From contig NZ_JACHCE010000001.1 in assembly GCF_014200605.1 (NCBI RefSeq), positions 248,001-312,000 of the forward strand: a stretch of 64,000 nucleotides of DNA, written 5' to 3'. Position 1 is the first letter of the stretch; every line of letters starts with the position of its first letter. Shown here piece by piece: positions 41,963 to 51,700 of the stretch. A program made the translations under genes and the position numbers. Origin of the DNA: Pedobacter cryoconitis. GTDB taxonomy: Bacteria; Bacteroidota; Bacteroidia; Sphingobacteriales; Sphingobacteriaceae. A model generated the notes under the pieces. It did not search any database. It saw only the letters and a program-made list of their open reading frames with translations, and was not told the origin of the DNA.

Positions 41963-43576
41963 TTATAGGCAATATGCTTTTACCAGTTCCATCAATTCAT
42001 GATTTTTTATGTCTAAATGTGTATTTTGCTTTTCCAGCCAGCTCGTTTTAGCAGTTACGTCTTTTTGCCCATTGGTTATCATTTGCATTACTGATGCTAT
42101 TGCCGGCATCCCCGGACCTGTCTTATGCGCTACACTTTGGACTGGATCAAGTACTGTTTGTAATTGTTTTTTTGAAATACTCAGCTGATGCCCTAATCGT
42201 TTTTCTGCGATGTCCTGAATCATTGCAATGGTTATCTGGTTGGCAGTTTTCTTTTCTGCTATCGCACGATTAACCACTGATGCAATAATTTCGTGGGCAT
42301 CCCTGAAATCAAGATTAGCATTCCTGACCAATAAATCTGCAAGATCTGTCATTGTAGAGAAATTCTCTGTGGCATATCTGAGCATGGTTTCCTTATTGAC
42401 ATGTAAAGTACTGACCAGACCGGTCATGGTGTGGGCTGCTGCCAGAAGCGCATCTATAGCTTTAGGTTCAATCATAATTCTAACTCCGCTATGCTGATAT
42501 TCGATACCATTGAGTGAGGTCAGTATAGACATGAGTTGTCCCGTGGTTATTGCCGCTGCCTTTCGGGTTCTTTCAAGCGCGTCTGGATTCTTTTTCTGAG
42601 GCATCATACTGCTTATACCAGCATAAGAGTTGTCCAGCTCTACCGAATTGTATTCATCAGTACTCCATAGCTGCAGTTCTGATGCCAGCCGGCTAAGATC
42701 ACTCATGAAGATCGCATTGTCGGAAGCAAATTCAGCGATATGATCCCAGCCGGCAGCTCCTTCTATCGTATTAACTACAAGCTGATCAAATCCAAGCAGG
42801 CCGGCAACTCTATACCTGTCTAAATTCCAGCTGGTACCACCACTTGCGCCAGATCCTAACGGAGATTGATCCATACGTTCATAAAGCTGAAGATAGCGGT
42901 CTAAACTTTTTGCCAGACTTTCGTCAATAGCGGTTAGATAATGAGCCAGTGTGCCCGGTTGTGCTTCTTTTCTATGGGTGTAAATCACCATAACAGTTTG
43001 CAAATGGTCTATTGCTTTAGCCTGGATTGCTGTGCGCAGTTGTATAACAGCCCCGATGACTCCGAGAAGCTGATCACGTAAAAACATGCGGTTAATGGTA
43101 TTATCAAGATCATTGCGGCTGCGGCCGATATGCATTTTTCCACCAACACTGCCAATTTCTTTGATCAGTTGGGCTTCATAAGGAAGGTACACTTGCAGAG
43201 ATGGGTTTTCTATGGCTAACTTATCTGTTTTGAGCAGACCATTCAATATAATTTTAGCTTCCTGATGGCTAATGATCTTTTGTTCGGCAAGCATGATTAC
43301 ATAGGCTTTATGCAGTAAAGTCTGATAAGGAAATGTGGCGCCTACCAGGTTTTTTGAACTCACTTCATAGTCATAAAGTTCCTGGAATTCGGGCGCCTTT
43401 GAACCTGAGGTACGACCGATCCGGCTGGCATCGGGTAAGGGTTTACTTGAAATGTTGTTTGAACTTCCCACTTTATTGCTTTTTTCTTTTATGAATTGCG
43501 CTTTCAGGTTTAATGGCAGAAACAGAGACACTGATATTGCAAGGCCGAATGAATAGTAAATTTTAGATTTCATCAT
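41963..43576 (-). CDS. Argininosuccinate lyase-like (fumarase/aspartase superfamily) protein with signal peptide
   Basis: A 537-aa lyase-superfamily protein. The argininosuccinate-lyase motifs are present: HIGRSRNDLDN (HTGRSRNDQ in true enzymes), QPGTLAHYLTAI with the conserved His, and the flexible catalytic loop SSMMPQKKNPDALERTRK with its serine. The oddity is the N-terminus: MMKSKIYYSFGLAISVSLFL followed by PLNLKAQ is a clear signal peptide (cut about 26/27), with a low-complexity linker to about residue 60. Biosynthetic ArgH is cytosolic and about 440-460 aa. An exported paralogue suggests a catabolic or scavenging reaction in the periplasm. No arginine biosynthesis gene is nearby, which argues against an ArgH role. 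Confidence 0.85.
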   Translation of the reverse strand: MMKSKIYYSFGLAISVSLFLPLNLKAQFIKEKSNKVGSSNNISSKPLPDASRIGRTSGSKAPEFQELYDYEVSSKNLVGATFPYQTLLHKAYVIMLAEQKIISHQEAKIILNGLLKTDKLAIENPSLQVYLPYEAQLIKEIGSVGGKMHIGRSRNDLDNTINRMFLRDQLLGVIGAVIQLRTAIQAKAIDHLQTVMVIYTHRKEAQPGTLAHYLTAIDESLAKSLDRYLQLYERMDQSPLGSGASGGTSWNLDRYRVAGLLGFDQLVVNTIEGAAGWDHIAEFASDNAIFMSDLSRLASELQLWSTDEYNSVELDNSYAGISSMMPQKKNPDALERTRKAAAITTGQLMSILTSLNGIEYQHSGVRIMIEPKAIDALLAAAHTMTGLVSTLHVNKETMLRYATENFSTMTDLADLLVRNANLDFRDAHEIIASVVNRAIAEKKTANQITIAMIQDIAEKRLGHQLSISKKQLQTVLDPVQSVAHKTGPGMPAIASVMQMITNGQKDVTAKTSWLEKQNTHLDIKNHELMELVKAYCL

Positions 43577-43796
43577 GGGTGCAAAATACTAAATATACTG
43601 CATTAATGAAACTTAGTTGCATTAATATGGGTGGAAAAATGTGCTTGTGTTTTTAAGGTTTTTATTATTCAGATGAATTTTATTTTCATTTAAAATTGTT
43701 ATTGTAAACCCTGACCATAAATATGTGTCAGAGACAGCTTATTTAGGAGAGTTTATAGTAGGAGAGAAATTATGATCTACGGTCATTTATCAATTA

Positions 43797-44366
43797 TCAG
43801 AGCTGAAAAATAAAACGCTCAATGGTCGCAATTAAGTTTCCGGTCATGTGCATCGTAGTTGATGTATAAATAGACCGGGTATATATCCTGGCATAACCAA
43901 ATAGAATTGCATCTCCTAAACTCTGTACAATGTCTATGTAAGAAGAATTGGTGTTCAGATAAGTAAAATGATGTAACAGTACAAAAATGCAGGCCTGTAC
44001 AAAGTTGGCCAGATGCAGATTTTTAAACCACCTGATCATTAGATCGAAGATTCTGGCCCTGAAAAGCAGCTCTTCAACTAAAGGGCCTAAAATCACTGCA
44101 CCCGTGATGAGTATAATGGATGGTAAAAGCTTGTGGTCCCATTTTGCAATTTCCAGATTACCAGTTTTATATAAAATAAAATCTGTAAGTATTGAATAAA
44201 CCAGAAATGCCCCAACCCAGATAAAATAGGTAAGCTTAGAAACTGGTTTATTTAAATAGAAAGCTTGCGTAGTTATTTTCTTGTTCCGGATCAGTACCGT
44301 AATTGCAATAAGTACAATTATAAAGGGTAAAACCCTTAGGATAGCAGATCTGATTTCCTCGCTCAT
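43797..44366 (-). CDS. CPBP family intramembrane metalloprotease
   Basis: A 189-aa protein with about five membrane helices. The CPBP (Abi/CAAX) motif 1 is GPLVEELLFRARIF (EExxxR, about residues 96-109), motif 2 is FVLLHHFTYLN, and motif 3 is MHMTGNLIATI. Members cut prenylated or signal-like membrane proteins, and some give immunity to bacteriocins. No peptide or immunity partner is adjacent. Confidence 0.9.
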   Translation of the reverse strand: MSEEIRSAILRVLPFIIVLIAITVLIRNKKITTQAFYLNKPVSKLTYFIWVGAFLVYSILTDFILYKTGNLEIAKWDHKLLPSIILITGAVILGPLVEELLFRARIFDLMIRWFKNLHLANFVQACIFVLLHHFTYLNTNSSYIDIVQSLGDAILFGYARIYTRSIYTSTTMHMTGNLIATIERFIFQL

Positions 44367-44618
44367 TGGTTAGTTAATTATTGATATTATTCATTTTATC
44401 TAAGCCAAATTATAAGTATAAAATTATAATTATTTCAGTTTAAAATGAACTGTCCGAAATACTATTTGCAATGGTCCATTATGGTCGTTTTTATGAATAA
44501 TTGTTTTATTTGTAATTATTCTAAATAATGTACAGTTTTGTAAACTGGCATTTTCAAAATGGTTAACAGCAGTACATCTAGAATTTTTGCTCCTATTTTT
44601 TAAAATAATACAATCGCA

Positions 44619-44939
44619 ATGTGTAAAACAACAATAGTTAGCCGCGAAGGAGATGTGTGTGTCACACATTGCTTAAATTGTAAAATTGTCAATATTTGGA
44701 ATAAAGGTGTTTTAGTAGCCTTTTCATTTGAACAGTTTGATGCCTTTTTAAAGGCAACTAAAGATCTTGTATTTGATAATTATATTGAATACAATCCTGA
44801 CGGGATCGAGGTAGTGATCCTGGCTACACCCTTTTCTGAGGTCAGTCTTGTGTTTACAAGGGTTGAGTGGGATGAATTTTTTGCCGCGCTGAAGCAGGCT
44901 GCCTATATGAAGCAGATCTACCAAATGGTACACGATTAG
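44619..44939 (+). CDS. Small conserved Bacteroidota protein with N-terminal Cys pair (DUF6686-like)
   Basis: A 106-aa protein. The start MCKTTIVSREGD is followed by a CVTHCLNCKI cluster (about residues 14-23), which could bind zinc. The rest is a mixed alpha/beta stretch with a repeated FEQFDAFLKATKDLVF / RVEWDEFFAALKQAAYM pattern. It fits, from memory, the DUF6686-like group; the function is unknown. About 250 bases of AT-rich spacer precede it. Confidence 0.72.
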   Translation: MCKTTIVSREGDVCVTHCLNCKIVNIWNKGVLVAFSFEQFDAFLKATKDLVFDNYIEYNPDGIEVVILATPFSEVSLVFTRVEWDEFFAALKQAAYMKQIYQMVHD

Positions 44940-44967
44940 TTACAATGCATCCGATAGTGTACCATTT
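44923..44967. terminator. 11-bp inverted repeat at the end of the DUF6686-like gene
   Basis: AAATGGTACAC (44923-44933), inside the last codons, pairs with GTGTACCATTT (44957-44967). The 23-base loop is long for a terminator, so a regulatory role is also possible. Confidence 0.45.
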
Positions 44968-45019
44968 TGCAGATCTGTCTTTAAACTAATCTGGTGGTGA
45001 TAAATAGGGTTTTTCAGTA

Positions 45020-45814
45020 TTAAACAATTGTATTCAAAACGCCTCCGTCTGCACGCAGGGCAGAACCATTTGTAGCTATCGATAAAGGACTGGAAAGATA
45101 TGCCGCAAGATTCGCTATTTCTGAAGGCTCAATAAATCTTTGAAGTAATGATGATGGATTGAAATTGTTCATGATATAGTTTTTTACTTGTGCTATGTCC
45201 TGATTCTGGGCTGACGCAATTTGCGTGATTGTTCCGGCTACTCCATCAGAATAGGTAGGGCCGCCTAATATCGTGTTTACGGTTACTTCTGTATTTTTAG
45301 TGAGTTTTGACAGGCCATTGCTCACAGCTAACATGGCTGCCTTGGTCATTCCATAGTGAATCATATTTTCAGGAATATTTATAGCAGATTCACTACTGAT
45401 AAAAATGATTCTTCCCCATCTTTTTTCTAACATTTTTGGTAATAATGATCTTGATAAACGGATTCCGCTTAAGACATTTATTTCGAAAATTTTACTCCAG
45501 TCTTCATCTTCAATTTCAACAAATGGCCTGAGCTCAAATATCCCGACATTATTAATCAGAATATCAATTTGCGGCAGTTCTGCTAATAGTTTGCTGACTG
45601 CAGCTGTATCAGTGAAATCGGTTGCGATTCCAGAAATATCCGCATCTGGTATTGCTTTGATTAAGCTTTGTATAGCAAGGTCAACTTTTTCTTGTGTTCT
45701 GCCATTGATGATCACTTTAGTACCTTCATTAAGTAATTGTTTTGCGATAGCAAATCCAATTCCTTGTGTAGAACCACTAATAAAGGCAGTTTTTGATTTT
45801 AATTGTAAGTCCAT
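45020..45814 (-). CDS. Short-chain dehydrogenase/reductase, TetR-controlled
   Basis: A 264-aa classical SDR. The cofactor motif is SGSTQGIGFAIAKQL (about residues 14-28), NNVG is near 88, and the catalytic YGMTKAAMLAVS follows FISSESAINIP. It ends with a standard LRADGGVLNTIV C-terminus. The substrate is unknown. A copy of the operator seen at the TetR gene lies just upstream (45831-45856), so the SDR is the likely target of the TetR gene 53 bases upstream. Confidence 0.93.
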   Translation of the reverse strand: MDLQLKSKTAFISGSTQGIGFAIAKQLLNEGTKVIINGRTQEKVDLAIQSLIKAIPDADISGIATDFTDTAAVSKLLAELPQIDILINNVGIFELRPFVEIEDEDWSKIFEINVLSGIRLSRSLLPKMLEKRWGRIIFISSESAINIPENMIHYGMTKAAMLAVSNGLSKLTKNTEVTVNTILGGPTYSDGVAGTITQIASAQNQDIAQVKNYIMNNFNPSSLLQRFIEPSEIANLAAYLSSPLSIATNGSALRADGGVLNTIV

Positions 45815-45830
45815 ATGTGTTTAATGTTTA

Positions 45831-45856
45831 TTTTGTATTGATCACTACAGAATTAG
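45831..45856. promoter_or_regulatory. Second TetR-type operator, in front of the SDR gene
   Basis: TTTTGTATTGATCACTACAG followed by AATTAG matches the centre of the palindrome at 46455-46490 in nearly every position. It lies 17 bases upstream of the SDR start codon. Sharing this uncommon sequence supports one regulator for both genes. Confidence 0.65.
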
Positions 45857-45866
45857 CTAAAAAAAA

Positions 45867-46448
45867 TTAGCTTATAATTCCGAGTTGCATTTCGATTTGA
45901 GCTATAAGTATTTTATGATCAGGGTACATCCGTCTGGTAACGTTGATACCATTCCATAATGTAATTAAGTACCTGCCTAAAATTGCCGGATCTGTTTGAT
46001 TTTTAAGTGTACCTTTTTTCTGCGCCTTTTCAATTTCATGCGTAAACATTTCCTCTACTTCTTTCAGGATCATTACCGATTCTTTTTCTAATTCTTCATC
46101 TACAAAGGTCATTTCTACTACCGTATTCACAATAATACAGCCCTGAAGATGAGTGTCGTGGTCAGATTTTGCAATACTCCGAAAGAAATCTTTAATGAGA
46201 TCGATAGGGGATTCGTTTTGTTTCAACTCTGCTTTAAACTGGTTAAATGCTATTCTTCTTTGAAGGATTGCCTTGCGGAAAAGTTCTTTTTTTCCACCTT
46301 TAAATGCATTATAGAAGCTGCCGCTTCCTATATCCATCGCTTTGAGCAGATCTTCTAAAGATGTTGCAGTGTATCCTTTCGTCCAAAAAACACTTTGTGC
46401 TTTTTGCAAAATTTCCTCGTTATCATATATAGCCGGCCTGCCTCTCAT
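45867..46448 (-). CDS. TetR/AcrR family transcriptional regulator
   Basis: A 193-aa TetR regulator. The HTH is at about residues 9-50 (AQSVFWTKGYTATSLEDLLK and MDIGSGSFYNAFKGGKKELF), of the SxYNxFxGK type seen in YxaF/LmrA-like proteins. The C-terminal domain has a CIIVNTVVEMTF stretch. A perfect 14-bp palindrome lies 6 bases upstream of its start, with a relative in front of the SDR gene downstream. Autorepression and SDR repression are inferred. Confidence 0.93.
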   Translation of the reverse strand: MRGRPAIYDNEEILQKAQSVFWTKGYTATSLEDLLKAMDIGSGSFYNAFKGGKKELFRKAILQRRIAFNQFKAELKQNESPIDLIKDFFRSIAKSDHDTHLQGCIIVNTVVEMTFVDEELEKESVMILKEVEEMFTHEIEKAQKKGTLKNQTDPAILGRYLITLWNGINVTRRMYPDHKILIAQIEMQLGIIS

Positions 46449-46454
46449 CTTAAA

Positions 46455-46490
46455 TATCTATTTTTGTATTGTTCACTACAAAAATAGATA
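46455..46490. promoter_or_regulatory. TetR operator, perfect 14-bp palindrome
   Basis: TATCTATTTTTGTA (46455-46468), an 8-base spacer TTGTTCAC, and TACAAAAATAGATA (46477-46490) form a perfect inverted repeat directly upstream of the TetR start codon. Size, symmetry and position are typical of TetR operators. Confidence 0.8.
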
Positions 46491-46733
46491 TAAAAATATA
46501 AATTGCTGCATTATTATGCTGTTTTTGTAAAATAAGGAATTTCTCAGAATGAATTATCTGAATATAAAATGGTTTGAGTATTCTGTTCTCTGATAGGCAG
46601 TTATTATTATACATAATGGTCTTTTTACAACAAATGTAAACATCATTGAATTTCTGATGTTTAAGCTATGCAAATCGGGTGCTACATTTTAAATAGGGAA
46701 AAAATTCTACTATACCCCTTGTAAACCAGAAAA

Positions 46734-48722
46734 ATGAACGGCATGGTTTATCTGGTTATGTGCTGCAAACCTGATGATGCGGATAAGCAAGATCATTGTA
46801 AAGAAAGAATGGACAGAAAAGCAGAACAAAGAAATATAGGGTTGAATTTTTATAAGGAACCGGATCAGGGTTCATTAAAAGCGCATATTAAGGTATGGGC
46901 CCCAAAAGCCAAAACAATGTCTTTGAAAGTAGCAGGGCAGTATATTCCGCTTGAAAAACAAGAACATGGCTACTGGTTTGCTGAAACAGATCAGGTTCAG
47001 CCAAAAGACCGGTATTGGTTTGTATTGGATGGAACTGTACAATTAGCTGATCCGGCCTCATTATCTCAGCCAGACGGTGTACACAATGCTTCAGAAGCAT
47101 TGAACCTGGATTACAAATGGCAGGACAGGGATTGGAAAAATATACCTTTACAAGATTATATCTTTTACGAATTGCATACCGGTACATTCTCAGAATCAGG
47201 TGATTTTTCGGGTATCGCAAAACATCTGGATCATTTACTGGACTTAGGGGTTACAGCTATCGAAATTATGCCTGTTGCGGCTTTTCCCGGTACACGGAAC
47301 TGGGGTTATGATGGCGTATTCCCTTTTGCAGTTCAGAATTCTTATGGAGGGGCTGCAGAATTACAGAAACTAGTTTCCTTATGTCATGAAAAAGGATTGG
47401 CTGTTGTACTGGATGTGGTATACAATCATGTAGGTCCGGAAGGAAATTATCTTGGTCAGTTTGGCCCGTATTTTACTGATAAATATCAGACTCCCTGGGG
47501 TAATGCGATTAATTTTGATGATCAGGATTGTGACGGGGTAAGGGAATATATTGTCGAAAATGTACTCATGTGGTTCAGGGATTTTCATATTGATGCATTA
47601 CGTCTGGATGCAGTTCATGCCATTAAAGATTTCAGTGCTGTTCAAATTTTACAAGAGATCAGAACGCAGGTTGATCTGCTCATGCAGGACAGCGGCAGGA
47701 TACATTACCTGATTGCCGAATCAGATCTGAATGATCCCAGGTTTATATCGTCTGTGACTGAAAATGGCCTGGGCATGAATGCGCAGTGGGTAGATGAATT
47801 TCACCATGCCCTGCGGGTAACTGCAGGTGAAAAAAAGATAGGTTACTATTCAGACTTTGAAGGTATAGCACATTTAGCAAAGTCATATCAGGATGCTTAT
47901 GTATATACCGGTATGTATTCGCCGGAGCGCAAAAAGACATTCGGAAAAAAAGCTGAAGGACATCCTGGAGCGCAGTTTATCGTGTTTTCACAAAACCATG
48001 ATCAGGTTGGTAACAGAATGCTTGGCGAAAGGTCAGGGACATTATTTAGTTTTGAAATGCAAAAGTTAATGGCTGCAGCAGTATTTTGTTCCCCTTTTCT
48101 TCCCATGTTGTTTATGGGAGAAGAATGGGGAGAAGTTAATCCATTCCTTTATTTTATAGACCATACTGATGAGCAAGTCGTGGAAATGGTGCGCAATGGC
48201 AGGAAAGCTGAATTTGCTGCGATGCACGGAGCAGGTGAACCCGTAGATCCAAAGGCAGAAACTACATTTAATGCTTCAAAACTGAACTGGACATTATTAT
48301 CGGGTGAAGGACAGAAAGAAAAAGATACTGAAACAGCCACCAGGAATAGCATTCAGCATAAGTACTTATTTGACTTTTACAAATACATGATCGCATTGAG
48401 GAAAAAAAATGTGCTGCTCAGCGCTGGTGATCGTGATGCTGTTCGTGTACAGGTTTTTAAGGAGAAAAATAGTCTTGTACTCGAAAGAGGCCTCACCGCA
48501 AGCAAAGAAGTTATAGTTTGCCTGATGAACTTTTCTGACGAAGCTCAGGAACTGATTTTGCCTCCTCATGTCATCACTTATACTAAAATTGCAGATTCCG
48601 CAGCGCCCGAATGGATGGGACAATCTGCTGCACCTGCTTATATTCATCCCGAAGCAGGTGAAAGTCAAACTATTCAATTACAACCAGAATCATTTATAGC
48701 TTATTCCGCATTTTATGTTTGA
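46734..48722 (+). CDS. treZ: Malto-oligosyltrehalose trehalohydrolase
   Basis: A GH13 enzyme that releases trehalose from maltooligosyl trehalose in the cytosol. An N-terminal beta-sandwich (GSLKAHIKVWAPKAKTMSLK, about residues 45-120) precedes the catalytic barrel. The barrel has VVLDVVYNHVGPEGNYLGQF, the nucleophile Asp in IDALRLDAVHAI, the acid Glu in YLIAESDLN and the third acid in FSQNHDQVGNRM. The GxxNYLGQFGPYFT stretch is TreZ-like. The length of 662 aa is slightly long. The first 25 residues (MNGMVYLVMCCKPDDAD) look atypical, so the ATG at 46809 may be the true start. It overlaps the TreY-MalQ gene by 8 bases. Confidence 0.92.
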   Translation: MNGMVYLVMCCKPDDADKQDHCKERMDRKAEQRNIGLNFYKEPDQGSLKAHIKVWAPKAKTMSLKVAGQYIPLEKQEHGYWFAETDQVQPKDRYWFVLDGTVQLADPASLSQPDGVHNASEALNLDYKWQDRDWKNIPLQDYIFYELHTGTFSESGDFSGIAKHLDHLLDLGVTAIEIMPVAAFPGTRNWGYDGVFPFAVQNSYGGAAELQKLVSLCHEKGLAVVLDVVYNHVGPEGNYLGQFGPYFTDKYQTPWGNAINFDDQDCDGVREYIVENVLMWFRDFHIDALRLDAVHAIKDFSAVQILQEIRTQVDLLMQDSGRIHYLIAESDLNDPRFISSVTENGLGMNAQWVDEFHHALRVTAGEKKIGYYSDFEGIAHLAKSYQDAYVYTGMYSPERKKTFGKKAEGHPGAQFIVFSQNHDQVGNRMLGERSGTLFSFEMQKLMAAAVFCSPFLPMLFMGEEWGEVNPFLYFIDHTDEQVVEMVRNGRKAEFAAMHGAGEPVDPKAETTFNASKLNWTLLSGEGQKEKDTETATRNSIQHKYLFDFYKYMIALRKKNVLLSAGDRDAVRVQVFKEKNSLVLERGLTASKEVIVCLMNFSDEAQELILPPHVITYTKIADSAAPEWMGQSAAPAYIHPEAGESQTIQLQPESFIAYSAFYV

Positions 48723-51700
48723 TCCAATTTCTACTTACCGAATCCAGTTTCACAAAGACTTTACATTTGAAAATTTTCAGCAGATTATCCCTTATTTACA
48801 GGAATTAGGCGTGAAAACTATTTATGCCTCACCTGTTTATGAAGCAGTGCCAGGAAGTATGCATGGTTATGATGTAGTAAACCCCGGCAGGATTAACCCG
48901 GAAATTGGTACCATAGAACAACTAAGGGATATATCAGCAAAGTTAAAGTCGGCCGGTATTTTTTGGATTCAGGATATTGTACCCAATCATATGGGATTTG
49001 ATCAGCACAATGCCTGGCTGATGGATGTATTGAAACATGGGGAAGCCTCAGTATACCGCTCTTATTTTGACCTGGTTACTGCGGATTTAAATGAAGAACC
49101 TTTAATGGTGCCTTTTTTGGGAGATGATCTTGACACAGTGATTGAAAATGGAGAACTTGAACTGGTTAGTATCAAAGGAGAGCAGTATTTAAAGTATTTT
49201 GAAAGCCATTGGCCAGTCCGGGTTGACATTGCTGATGATGTACTGGCAGAACAGCATAAAATAGCTAAGAATGATAAAAAGACAATGGTTAGTATGGTCG
49301 CAAAACAACAATACTACCGGCTTTGCAATCCTAAAGAAACTAATGAAAGGATCAATTACCGCAGGTTCTTTACTGTAAATAGCCTGATCTGTCTGAATAT
49401 CCAGTATGCTGAAGTATTCGAAGAATATCATCGGTTTAGCAAATATTTACTGGATGAAGGGATTATTCATGGACTAAGAATAGACCATGTGGATGGATTG
49501 GCTGATCCAACGGGATATCTGCAGCAGTTGCGTACACTTTGTGGTGAAGCTGCCTATATTGTTGTAGAAAAAATTCTGGAACCAGGTGAGGCCTTATTGA
49601 ACAGCTGGCCTGTTCAGGGTACAACGGGTTATGATTTTTTAGGCCTGGTCAATCAGCTGCACACGAATAAAAAAGCGGAACAGAAGTTTAATACATTTTA
49701 TAAAGACCTTGGCCAATACAATAAGCCGGTACAACAGCAGATCCTGAAAAAGAAAAGAGCATTCTTAAATTCATTTATGCAGGGCGAGCTGGAAAACCTT
49801 TATCAATTAACTTTTTCGCTCAGTTTGTTTGAAGATCAGCAGGTGGATGAGCCGGATATGCTTTTGCTGAAAGAGGTGATCGGTGAGATTCTTGTGCGCT
49901 GCCCCGTTTACCGTTTTTACAGCAGCAGTTATCCCTTGTCTGCAGAAGAGAAAAATGCTTTAGAATTGATATTGGATGACCTGGCTGAGGATGTCCGCTA
50001 TGCCCGGCCGGTTGATATTATCCGACAGGTTTTATTGGAAGGAAACGGTATTTCTCCGGATTATAAGGAAAGAGCAGCTGTTTTTTACAGGCGGCTTATG
50101 CAGTTTAGTGGCCCGCTGATGGCTAAAGGTGTTGAGGATACGCTGATGTATACTTATAACCGGTTTATTGGTAACAATGAAGTAGGAGACTCACCTGAAG
50201 TATTTGGTATTTCAATCGCTGATTTTCATGAGCAGATCCTGACGCGCCAAAGGTACTGGCCGCAGACTATAAATACCACAGCAACACACGATACCAAAAG
50301 GGGAGAAGATGCAAGGGCAAGATTAGTGGTCTTAACTGATTTAAGAAAGGAATGGATTGCTGAAGTAAATAACTGGCAGGAATTGAACCAGGATTTGAAA
50401 TTAAACGGAAAGCCTGATGCCAATGATGAGTATTTTATCTATCAGACGCTGATTGCTACTTATCCGGAAGAAAATGCCGGCTCAGAAAATTATACAGAAA
50501 GATTACTGGAATATATAGAAAAGGCATTGCGGGAATCCAGGCGTAAATCGGAATGGGAAAAACCTGATCTTGAATATGAATTGGCTGCTAAAAACTTTAT
50601 CACTGGTCTGCTGGATCAGAAGCGGGAATTCTGGAAACGGTTTATCTCTTTTTTTCAAAAAGTAGCTGCTTATGGAAGAATGACTTCTTTATCAACCTTG
50701 CTGCTTAAACATCTGCTTCCCGGTGTACCGGATACCTATCAGGGTACAGAATTCTGGGAACTGAGTATGGTTGATCCTGACAACAGGAGACCTGTAGATT
50801 ATCTATTGCGCGCTGAGACGTTGTCAAAATTCAGAGAGACAGAATTTAAACTCAAAACGTTGTGGCAGCATGGGGCAGATGGACAAGTGAAGCTGTATTT
50901 GCTGCAAAAACTGTTAAGATTAAGACAGGACTACGCTTCATTATTCGTTAATGGTTTATACATACCGCTCACAGTAACAGGAAAATATGCTGCAAACGTA
51001 TTGGCTTTTGCCAGAAGATATAAAGGGGACTGGCTGTTGTGTGCGGTGCCGGTAAATCTGGCTGCGGTCAATAGTGCACCAGGTGCAGCTGATTGGGAAG
51101 ATACCAGCATTATTATGCCCGAAGGGATACCAGATAAATATTTGAATATACTGGACAGCAATGATGCCGCTGTAAATTGCACCGAAGAGCTAAGGGTTTC
51201 TGAATTGTTTGCTGATTTTCCGCTTGGTGTACTGGTATTTCAGAAAAAAGAACATCAAAGAGGGGCTGGCATACTCTTGCATGTGACATCTTTACCTTCT
51301 GCTTATGGTATCGGTGATTTTGGCCCGGTTGCTTTGAAGTACCTGTCTTTTCTTTCTGATAACGGGTTAAAGTACTGGCAGGTTTTACCGATGAACCCAA
51401 TATCCGGTGGTCATGCTTATTCGCCCTATAGTACTACCTCAGTAATGGCTGGCAATACTTTGCTGATTAGCCCTGAAATATTATATGACGAAGGACTGCT
51501 TACTAAAGAAGAGCTGGATGGGCATCAGGAAAAGATCAAAAGGAATGTGAGTTATAAAAGGGTAACTGAATTGAAAAATAAGCTGTTCCAAAAGGCTTAT
51601 CAATCCTGGTTGTCGGGCAGTGGACAGGCCGGCCCCGATTTTCTGGAGTTTTGTAGCAGGGAAGCAAACTGGCTGGACGATTATGCTCTTTTTGAAGTGA

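Noticed and set aside
44457..44570. AT-rich spacer before the DUF6686-like gene, checked for a small RNA
   Set aside because: No hairpin with a T run or promoter pair that stands out from the AT-rich background.
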